In this document: in pieces, positions 6,578 through 12,365 of the stretch
How positions within the stretch are numbered: position 1 is the first letter of the stretch
Layout: each line of letters begins with the position of its first letter
Assembly: GCA_003170935.1 (NCBI GenBank)
Contig: PMYA01000167.1
Coordinates: forward strand, 1 to 12,365
Length of the DNA: 12,365 nt
DNA from: Methanobacteriota archaeon
GTDB taxonomy: Archaea > Halobacteriota > Bog-38 > Methanoflorentales > Methanoflorentaceae
Direction: 5' to 3'
Translations under genes and position numbers: made by a program
The notes under the pieces: model-generated
Database searches by the model: none
Seen by the model: the letters and a program-made list of their open reading frames with translations, nothing else
What the model was told of the DNA's origin: nothing

Positions 6578-7807
6578 TTATACATTGTTCAGCACGCGAT
6601 TTATGATCTGCTTGACGTCAAGCAACTCTTGCTCTCCAGATCTCAGATTTCGCAGCGTTAGTTTCGAGGTCTGCATCTCATTCTTCCCGATAATGACAGC
6701 ATAGTCAAAGCCCGCGCTATTTGCATACGCCAACTGCGCACGAACGGTTCGGCCCATAACGTCAATATCCGTTTTAAGACGAGATCGCAGCTCATTAGCG
6801 ACGTGAAGCGCATAGATGCGTGCGTCGTTAGTAGGCACCACTAAAAGCCGCGGCACTTCAGGCACTTGGAGATTGACAGCGTCAAGAACGCGATCGAATC
6901 CGATGCCAAAGCCGGTCGATGGCACGTCCTCCCCGCCAAAGAGGTGGGCGAGCCTATATGAGCCTCCGCCCAATACTTGATTCTGAGCGCCGAGCGCGCA
7001 TGAGTACGCCTCAAAGACGATTCCAGTGTAGTACTCCAAACCCCGCGCTATGCTGAAGTCAACCGTATAAGAAACAGAGAGCGTGTCGAGCAGCTCAAGA
7101 ACGCACAGCAAGTGGTCAAGGGCAACGATATTTTGTGCTTCGTTCAGAGGGTCCTTAGCTTTAATGAGGTCAATTGCACGACCCCCGCCCGGGAGCTCCG
7201 CGAGGCGATCGAAGTCCCCTTTGTCGATAAGGCGCATAGCAAGAGCACTCGTTTCATAGTCAACATCACAAAAGATCGCCCTGAGCACATCAAGAGAGCC
7301 GACATGTATATTGGCATCGAGCCCCACGCTCGCAAGCATACGTTGTGCGAGAGCGATGACCTCCGCGTCCGCCTCCGGAAGGGAACTCCCTATAAGCTCG
7401 ATTCCGAACTGCCAGAATTGACGGTATCGCCCCGATTGAGGCCGCTCATACCGGAAGCAATCGCCAAAATAATAGAGCTTGATTGGCTTGGGGGTAGCTT
7501 GGAGCTCGTTAACATATAGGCGGGCGACTGGAGCGGTTAGTTCGGGTCGCAACGCTAGAGACCTTCCGCCCTTGTCCGTAAAACTGTAAAGCTCATCGAC
7601 AATCGCCTCACCTGATTTGAGGGTGAAGAGCTCGAGCGGTTCAAAAGCAGGGGTGGCGACCTCACAATACCCCCATAGCTCTGCAATATCTCTAAAGCGC
7701 GATTCTACGAAGCGCCGCTGTCTCATTTCCGAAGGCAAGAGATCTCGAGTGCCGCGGGGTCGCGTGAGTGGTGTACTCTTCCCTACTGTCCATTTCGGAT
7801 CGCTCAC
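6578..7807 (-). CDS. hisS: histidyl-tRNA synthetase HisS
   Basis: Charges tRNA-His with histidine in the cytoplasm. The 409-residue length is normal for the class II enzyme. In order: RGTRDLLP (18-25) and motif 1 region LWGYCEVATPAFEPLELF (44-61), the ATP-side segment ALRPELTAPVAR (85-96), motif 2 FGDCFRYERPQSGRYRQFWQ (114-133), the HisRS-specific histidine-binding ARGLEYYTG (254-262), motif 3 GFGIGFDRVL (299-308), and the C-terminal anticodon-binding domain from about 320 on. The start is GTG 7807; the nearby ATG on this strand is out of frame. It is the first gene of a cluster with the flavin-reductase-like gene and hisI. Two TATA-like places lie upstream on this strand (around 7875 and 7925), the second just downstream of a pair of direct repeats. 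Confidence 0.96.
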   Translation of the reverse strand: MSDPKWTVGKSTPLTRPRGTRDLLPSEMRQRRFVESRFRDIAELWGYCEVATPAFEPLELFTLKSGEAIVDELYSFTDKGGRSLALRPELTAPVARLYVNELQATPKPIKLYYFGDCFRYERPQSGRYRQFWQFGIELIGSSLPEADAEVIALAQRMLASVGLDANIHVGSLDVLRAIFCDVDYETSALAMRLIDKGDFDRLAELPGGGRAIDLIKAKDPLNEAQNIVALDHLLCVLELLDTLSVSYTVDFSIARGLEYYTGIVFEAYSCALGAQNQVLGGGSYRLAHLFGGEDVPSTGFGIGFDRVLDAVNLQVPEVPRLLVVPTNDARIYALHVANELRSRLKTDIDVMGRTVRAQLAYANSAGFDYAVIIGKNEMQTSKLTLRNLRSGEQELLDVKQIINRVLNNV

Positions 7808-7942
7808 CTGTGCCCCATCCCCTTCTCCACGTAATCGCTGGCTCTGAACCTAACAAGACTTAGATAGCTCATTAATTATGGCTCTTGCGTTGCTTAAGGG
7901 TTAGTCTTTGATGTCGACACGTATAATATGCGCGTCGTTTCT

Positions 7943-7960
7943 TCAAGAACTGCTCAAGAA
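7943..7960. repeat. tandem direct repeat upstream of hisS
   Basis: TCAAGAA occurs twice (7943-7949 and 7954-7960), 11 bases apart start to start, which is about one helical turn. It lies upstream of an A/T-rich CATATTATAC (7921-7930, minus strand) in the 182-base gap ahead of hisS. It may be a regulator site. The repeat is short and could be chance. Confidence 0.3.
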
Positions 7961-7980
7961 GTTATGACGCCTCGGTTCCT

Positions 7981-7999
7981 AATGCTTCGTTAAAGCATT
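7981..7999 (-). terminator. hairpin across the stop of the PIG-V-like gene
   Basis: A perfect 7-base inverted repeat AATGCTT-CGTTA-AAGCATT. The stop codon of the gene on the minus strand (TAA, 7990-7992) lies in the hairpin loop and inner stem. It could act in transcript ending or 3' protection; there is no strong U-tract after it. Confidence 0.3.
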
Positions 8000-9130
8000 C
8001 CTATCAGCTGTGAAAGCCGGTCAAACGCGTTTAGAGGCAATAGGTTAGTCGGCAAAACTGCAAGACAGTAAAGATAGCCCGCAATACACAATAGCGCGAA
8101 CGGGATAAGGAACTGTATGCGCTTTTTGGGCAAAATCGCGTCAAACCCGATAATGAGCGCAAATGGTGCAATCGGGAGCAAGTACCGGCTGAGATCCCCG
8201 TGGAGCACAAACAGTACCGGAACGAACATGAAGAACGCGTAAAGGAAGAGCTCTCGGTATCCCTTCTGATACAGCTGGACAATCCCGATGCCGTAGATGG
8301 AAAATAGGATGACATAGAGTCAGCCGCAAGCGCGCTGCTGCTTTCGGCCATTACAGCTTGTGCGGGAATTACCTGCAAGGGGATGCCGATAAGTGCTTGG
8401 TTCACAGCAAAATAGGCGAAGAAGTTGCCGAGGGAGTACGCGTAAAACGAGAATAGCAGCAACAACGAGGCTGGAATAGCGAGGGCCAACGAAAACCTCC
8501 GTACTGTCAGTTTCTTGTTCCACAGCCACACGCCAATCAAAACAGGGAAAGTGATGATTCCCCATATTCTCGTGAGCGTCGTGAAAGCGCCCAAAAGGGT
8601 AGCTTTTGTCGCTTCGTCTTTCTTCAGGAAATAGAGCATCAACAGCGTAAGCAGGATGAAGAGCGGTTCCGATGCGCCGATGCTCCTGTAAAGGAACCAC
8701 CGAAGCGGAAAGAACAGGAACAAGAGCGCGGATGAAAAAGGATCATGGACAAGCTTGAACCTCGTTAGGAGAAGGTAAAAAACAACGACCGCTACTGCTG
8801 AGATCGCCAGATTCGCGACGAGCATCGCTATAAAGGGCGACAACGCGAGCGAAAAGAGCCAAATTATGATAGGATATCCAGGCAAGTGCGAGCAAAGTAC
8901 GATGCTGGCAAAAAATTCGCACTGTAAAGTGGCGAAGCCGGAGTATAGAACGTTTTTGAAACGACGACATACAGCGGTCCGTCGTAGTAACGCTCAAGCA
9001 CCTGGATTCCTGTGACAGGCAGCTTCACGCCGAGTACGGCATCAATGTTGAGGGCGAATGGAAGGTACAAGAGCAGCGATGAGATGACAGAAACAGCGAT
9101 TAGGATGACAATCTCAGATCTCTCTTTCAC
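7990..9130 (-). pseudogene. PIG-V-like membrane mannosyltransferase, broken by two frame shifts
   Basis: Reading through two breaks gives about 380 residues of a multi-pass membrane glycosyltransferase resembling the PIG-V / Gpi18-like mannosyltransferases, which use a dolichyl-phosphate sugar on the outer face. Piece one (GTG 9130) has one helix and the luminal motif ERYYDGPLYVVVSKTFY. At about 8888 one base (C) seems missing and the family sequence resumes as HLPGYPIIIW. Piece two carries several helices plus GASEPLFILLTLL and LGAFTTLTRIWGII, matching the family's S-E-x-L-F and L-T-R landmarks. At about 8320 a second missing base moves it to LYVILFSIYG and HGDLSRYLLPIAPF, ending at TAA 7990. 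Frames between the breaks would otherwise end in nonsense. Decay and sequencing error are both possible. Substrate assignment is tentative. Confidence 0.75.
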
Positions 9131-9139
9131 GTCTAGCGT

Positions 9140-9157
9140 CGGCGTAATATGACGCCG
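9140..9157. promoter_or_regulatory. perfect inverted repeat upstream of the PIG-V-like gene
   Basis: CGGCGT-AATATG-ACGCCG, a 6-base perfect dyad around an A/T centre, ends 9 bases before GTG 9130 on the minus strand. It could be an operator overlapping the promoter or a leader hairpin. Confidence 0.35.
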
Positions 9158-9392
9158 TTTCCTGCGATTTGTCAGTTAAGATCTAAAACAAGGGGGCGCG
9201 CTTAATAAGCATTATGATGTGCCGTATTCCTCACGGGGTAAGGGTTCTGCAGCTTGCTTGGTAATTCGAGTCAAATTAGCAGCAAAAACACAATACTAGT
9301 TAAGCAGAGTCCGACGCTCGTACCATTAACCGCTCCTGATTCTGTTTGATTGCGGCCATAGCAGTTCTTTTTTGTTGATTGTCCAAGGTTAC

Positions 9393-9400
9393 ATATTTAT
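9393..9400 (+). promoter_or_regulatory. TATA-like box of larB
   Basis: ATATTTAT about 25-32 bases before ATG 9425. The spacing would place transcription start at or just before the ATG, that is, a leaderless mRNA, in line with the absence of any Shine-Dalgarno sequence there. Confidence 0.5.
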
Positions 9401-9424
9401 TATCAGCGCTGAAAACAATTCCCG

Positions 9425-10198
9425 ATGCCTTCCTTAGACACGATCCTTACGAGACTTGCAAATGGAGAGATTACTCAAAACGAAGCCGAGCGTATTATCC
9501 GGCGCGAAATGAAAATTGACCAATATGCAAAGGTTGCTGACATAGCAAAGCTCGATACGGCACGAATGCACCGGGTAGGAATTCCTGAAGTTGTCTTAGC
9601 TGAGGGCAAAAAAACTGAAGATCTGATCGCTATCGTTGAAACGCAACTCAAGACTGAAGGCCGGGCGGTTCTCACACGGGTCTCTGAGCAGCAACTGCAG
9701 GCACTTCAGCAATTTGACATCAAATGGCATGATCGCGCCCGTATCGCAGTCATTGGAGAGAAGCCCCATTTTCAGCGTCGCGGATTGGTTGGCATCGTTT
9801 GTGCCGGCACTGCCGACATTTCAGTAGCTGAAGAGGCTCGTGTCGTTGCAGAAGAGTTTGGTTGTAATACTATCAGGTCTTACGACGTCGGCGTGGCGGG
9901 TATTCACAGACTTTTCCCCGAGCTTAAAAAGCTACTTGACGCGGACGTGCTCATCGTTCTCGCTGGCAGAGAGGGGGCGCTTCCGACCGTTATCGCTGGG
10001 TTGACCGATATCCCTGTTATCGGCGTTCCGGTCTCCACGGGGTACGGGTTTGGTGGAAAAGGAGAAGCCGCGCTGCTAGCGATGCTTCAATCGTGCTCTG
10101 TATTATGCGTTGTAAACGTGGATGCCGGCTTCGTCGCTGGTGCTTTCGCTGCAAAAATCGCGAACAGAACGGCACATCTTCCAGTGATAGATGGTTGA
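9425..10198 (+). CDS. larB: LarB-type nickel-pincer cofactor enzyme (AIR-carboxylase fold)
   Basis: LarB carboxylates and hydrolyses nicotinic acid adenine dinucleotide in the first step of the nickel-pincer nucleotide cofactor, known from lactate racemase. The 257-residue length fits. An N-terminal helical part (ILTRLANGEITQNEAERII) precedes HRVGIPEVVLAEGKKTED (49-66) and VLTRVSE (82-88). The PurE-like domain follows with GIVCAGTADISVAEEA (123-138), SYDVGVAGIHRLF (152-164), GREGALPTVIAGL (181-193) and PVSTGYGFGGKGEAAL (202-217). C224 in LQSCSVLCVVN is the likely position of the family cysteine, a judgement from memory of the family. The next segment reads NVDAGFVAG where many homologues have NIDNGFGAG. 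LarC and LarE are not in the window, so whether the pathway is complete is unknown. The gene is alone and faces scpB tail to tail, 49 bases apart. Confidence 0.9.
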   Translation: MPSLDTILTRLANGEITQNEAERIIRREMKIDQYAKVADIAKLDTARMHRVGIPEVVLAEGKKTEDLIAIVETQLKTEGRAVLTRVSEQQLQALQQFDIKWHDRARIAVIGEKPHFQRRGLVGIVCAGTADISVAEEARVVAEEFGCNTIRSYDVGVAGIHRLFPELKKLLDADVLIVLAGREGALPTVIAGLTDIPVIGVPVSTGYGFGGKGEAALLAMLQSCSVLCVVNVDAGFVAGAFAAKIANRTAHLPVIDG

Positions 10199-10247
10199 AC
10201 GAGTGCAATTCTCGCTAGTTCTACATAGATGCGCGAACACGTTGACA

Positions 10248-10736
10248 CTAATGCAAAAGCTGCCCGATACTCTGCTTTATCTCCTCAAGACTATCCGTTT
10301 CGAAGCCAAAATAGTCAGCGAACGCTTTCGTGGTTCGCAATAATCTCGTTCTTCCGTGAGGCTCGGATTCGACGAGCTTGCGCGCCTCAAGTTCGTGAAC
10401 GTGCCCGTACGCCTTATTTCCCCGAATTTCAGCAACCTTCGACTGCGTGACAGGTTGATGGAACGCTATGACCGCAAGCGTGCGCAACACTGGCGTTTCG
10501 AGATCGCGCTGCGCGATTGGCCTCACCGCGTCAGCGTACTCACTCTTTACCTGCATGACCATGTCTTCATCGGTCTGAACTATCTCAAGAGCACCCTTCT
10601 CCCCGTATTCCTTGACGAGTGACGCCACAATACCTTCTACATCGGCATCAATACTCACGATTGACTCAAGCTCAATAAGAGTCAGTGGCCTCCCCGCGAC
10701 GAACAACGCTGCCTCTACAAGGTCTCTATCGTTCAT
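10248..10736 (-). CDS. scpB: segregation and condensation protein ScpB
   Basis: Non-SMC subunit of the condensin-like SMC-ScpAB complex; ScpB dimers bind the ScpA linker and help the complex organise and segregate the chromosome. The 162 residues hold two winged helices: the N-terminal one begins NDRDLVEAALFVAGRPLTLIEL, the second spans about 80-150 with LRTLAVIAFHQPVTQSKVAEIRG, HVHELEARKLVES and RTRLLRTTKAFADYFGF. It lies 25 bases after scpA on the same strand and is the last gene of the smc block. Only a weak GGTAG precedes ATG 10736. Identification is secure from motif order and context. Confidence 0.95.
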   Translation of the reverse strand: MNDRDLVEAALFVAGRPLTLIELESIVSIDADVEGIVASLVKEYGEKGALEIVQTDEDMVMQVKSEYADAVRPIAQRDLETPVLRTLAVIAFHQPVTQSKVAEIRGNKAYGHVHELEARKLVESEPHGRTRLLRTTKAFADYFGFETDSLEEIKQSIGQLLH

Positions 10737-10761
10737 TTCGCTACCGAATGTCGCGCGGACG

Positions 10762-11457
10762 TCAAAGATCTTTGCATGTGATTAAGAGGTCGCCGAACAG
10801 CTCTTTTTGCTCGAGCTGGATTTGGCGCCGTGTTGCCATAAAGAGCAACGGGATATAGGTTTCAACAATGGCTTCAACCGTGTTATCGACAATGAGCTCG
10901 CTAAAAAGAACCTGATCACGCAGCGCGAAGCGGCGCTTAAGCTCACGTTTCATGTGTTTCACTTGACCTTCGATGTCCTCACTATGTGCTAGTCCAACAG
11001 CATCGAACTCTTGCACTTGAAGCTGCATAAACCGTCGAACATCAGACTTTTCCTTGCGCTTTGTCGCTTTCTTAAGCTCTTGAATGAGCTCTGAGAGCGT
11101 AACCCGCCGTTTCGCGTGCCGTCGCACCTTCGACTTAAGTGCCGGGAAACACGCCTGAAGTTCGTCTTCAACCGATTCCTCTTCGTACAGGTCTTCCGGT
11201 TCTGACTCTTCAAGGGCATCTGATTTCATCCTTAATAGCATTGACGCGAAAAGAAGCGTTCTGCTCGAAACTCGTAAATCGAGCTTCTCAAGCTCGGCGA
11301 CCCGCGCAAGAAACCTATCGGTGACGTCCACGATATCAATATCCCAAGGATCAATCTCTCCATTTTTCGCAAGGGATACTAAGATGTCGATCGACCGCTC
11401 ATCAAAGTCTTCCTGGGCTGCGCCATTGACGGCATCGGAGCCCCCGCCACTTGTCAA
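10762..11457 (-). CDS. scpA: kleisin subunit ScpA
   Basis: The kleisin that bridges the two SMC heads and carries ScpB. The 231-residue product has the archaeal ScpA N-terminus SIDILVSLAKNGEIDPWDIDIVDVTDRFL (22-50), which binds the SMC neck, then SSRTLLFASMLLRMKSD, an acidic linker (EESEPEDLYEEES) as expected for the ScpB-binding region, and a C-terminal winged helix for the SMC cap. Translation appears to start at TTG 11457, because no other start codon lies before the conserved block. The start overlaps the smc stop as TTGA, with GGTGA 7 bases upstream inside the smc end, so translation is likely coupled to smc. scpB follows 25 bases later. Confidence 0.94.
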   Translation of the reverse strand: MTSGGGSDAVNGAAQEDFDERSIDILVSLAKNGEIDPWDIDIVDVTDRFLARVAELEKLDLRVSSRTLLFASMLLRMKSDALEESEPEDLYEEESVEDELQACFPALKSKVRRHAKRRVTLSELIQELKKATKRKEKSDVRRFMQLQVQEFDAVGLAHSEDIEGQVKHMKRELKRRFALRDQVLFSELIVDNTVEAIVETYIPLLFMATRRQIQLEQKELFGDLLITCKDL

Positions 11458-12365
11458 TTCAACTTCACCCCAGTAACGCTCGAAATGTTGCCCTCCTGCA
11501 TTGAGACGCCGATAGTGCGATTTGCCGCCTCGATCATTGGTTTTCTGAGCGAGACAACGATAAACTGAGCATTTGACGAGAGCTTCTTGATCATCCGTGC
11601 GACGCGCTCGGCGTTTGCACCGTCCAAGAACATATCGATTTCATCAAACATGTAAAACGGTGCGGGTAGGTATCGCTGAATCGCGAATATCATCGCGAGC
11701 GCGGCAAGGCTCTTCTCGCCACCAGACAATGCCTCAATTCTCTGGACGTGTTTTTCCTGTTGCCATGTCCGGATAAAGAGACCCCCATCGAAGGGGTCGT
11801 CGTAGTTCTCCAGGGCGAGCTCACCCGTAGCGCCCGAGAGTTCGGCATAGATATCCTTAAAGTTCGCATTGATGCTGTGAAAAGCCGCCATCAACGCTTC
11901 CTTTTTCATCTGACCGTACCGGTCGATGCGTTCCAGTATCTCAACTCGCTCGTTAAAAAGCGTATCCTTACGGCTACTGAGATCTTGCCGCCGTCGTTCT
12001 ACGTTGTCATAATCTTCGATGGCCCGCATGTTCACGTCGTTCATCGATTCGAGCTGCGACTCGAGCGTCCGCAACCCCGCCAAGACAGCCTCATATGGTT
12101 CATCAAACGGCACGTCGTCAATCTCGCCCGCCGCAGCTTTAAGCTCGTCGAGCCGGGCCTCAAGCTCCAGCCGCTGATAGTCGAGCGCATCTATAGCCTG
12201 CTCCGTGCGTTCAATCCCGCGTTGTATATCAGCTTTAGCCGTCTCCTTAAGGCTGATCTGTGCTAGTAGCGCATCGCGTCCTTGCCGCATTTCTGAAAGC
12301 TCGCGCGTAAGATCTTGCTCGCGGCCGCAAACGTCGTCGAGTTCGTGCTCCAAACGCTTTGCAGC
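11454..12365 (-). CDS. smc: chromosome segregation ATPase SMC, C-terminal part (5' end outside window)
   Basis: The ATPase core of the SMC-ScpAB complex, which compacts and segregates DNA. About 303 residues are visible: the end of a long coiled coil rich in Glu, Arg and Leu (DLTRELSEMRQGRDALL, RLELEARLDELK), then the C-terminal head with the ABC signature LSGGEKSLAALAM, Walker B FYMFDEIDMFLDGAN and the conserved end VSLRKPMIEAANRTIGVSMQ. The hinge and N-terminal Walker A half are beyond the window. The DEIDMFLDG wording and the last 30 residues match the methanogen-lineage SMC type and are the best taxonomic clue here. It is the first gene of smc-scpA-scpB and its TGA overlaps the scpA start. 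Confidence 0.97.
   Translation of the reverse strand, partial: AAKRLEHELDDVCGREQDLTRELSEMRQGRDALLAQISLKETAKADIQRGIERTEQAIDALDYQRLELEARLDELKAAAGEIDDVPFDEPYEAVLAGLRTLESQLESMNDVNMRAIEDYDNVERRRQDLSSRKDTLFNERVEILERIDRYGQMKKEALMAAFHSINANFKDIYAELSGATGELALENYDDPFDGGLFIRTWQQEKHVQRIEALSGGEKSLAALAMIFAIQRYLPAPFYMFDEIDMFLDGANAERVARMIKKLSSNAQFIVVSLRKPMIEAANRTIGVSMQEGNISSVTGVKLN

Noticed and set aside
7112..7519. 135-residue plus-strand frame opposite hisS
   Set aside because: Antisense shadow of a secure hisS reading.
8320..8700. 126-residue minus-strand frame inside the PIG-V-like gene
   Set aside because: It is a shadow; the membrane-protein frame through the same bases carries the family landmarks.
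9271..9399. Startless minus-strand frame ending in a hydrophobic stretch, in the gap before larB
   Set aside because: No start codon in the frame and no recognised family; could be chance in an A/T-rich gap.
11748..12266. 172-residue plus-strand frame opposite smc
   Set aside because: Antisense shadow of the conserved SMC coiled coil and head.

Overview
The window looks like a piece of a euryarchaeal genome from the methanogen-related lineages (Methanomicrobia-like; an ANME-1 or Syntrophoarchaeum-type organism is possible but not proven). The SMC C-terminus has the euryarchaeal form (Walker B written FDEIDMFLDG, tail SLRKPMIEAANRTIG). The smc, scpA and scpB genes run in a row. A UbiA prenyltransferase, a DUF1614 membrane protein and LarB are present. 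Possible TATA boxes lie about 25-30 bases upstream of two starts, which suggests leaderless mRNAs. No rRNA, tRNA, CRISPR array or intact mobile element was seen.

Layout. 1-491 (+) is the end of a UbiA-type prenyltransferase. 492-1009 is a gene-poor gap. 1010-1783 (+) is a DUF1614 membrane-protein gene with two frame breaks. 1912-2172 (+) is a small two-helix membrane protein. 2204-2512 (-) is a frame-broken RDD-family remnant. 2665-3402 (-) is an E1-like ThiF/MoeB/HesA adenylyltransferase without the usual catalytic cysteine. 3484-3897 (-) is an unrecognised 137-residue protein with a likely leaderless promoter. 4197-4373 (-) is a 58-residue Cys/His-rich protein. 4658-5629 (+) is a SAM methyltransferase with an O-methyltransferase-like fold. 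5652-7807 (-) is a cluster hisS, flavin-reductase-like gene, hisI. 7990-9130 (-) is a PIG-V-like mannosyltransferase gene with two frame breaks. 9425-10198 (+) is larB. 10248-12365 (-) is scpB, scpA and the 3' part of smc, transcribed smc to scpA to scpB.

How the genes fit together. The smc-scpA-scpB block encodes a complete condensin set, with scpA translationally coupled to smc through a TTGA overlap. The hisS cluster joins histidyl-tRNA charging to a histidine biosynthesis enzyme. The other genes are single units of mixed function.

The most unusual feature is the pattern of damage. At least six single-base-type frame breaks fall in three membrane-protein genes, while about 6.9 kb of soluble or housekeeping coding sequence shows none. 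This could be real gene decay, or uneven sequence quality. I found no clear new multi-gene system. The best candidates for new biology are the small Cys/His protein, the unrecognised protein with a GC-rich dyad at its promoter, and the methyltransferase that lacks the O-methyltransferase catalytic motif.
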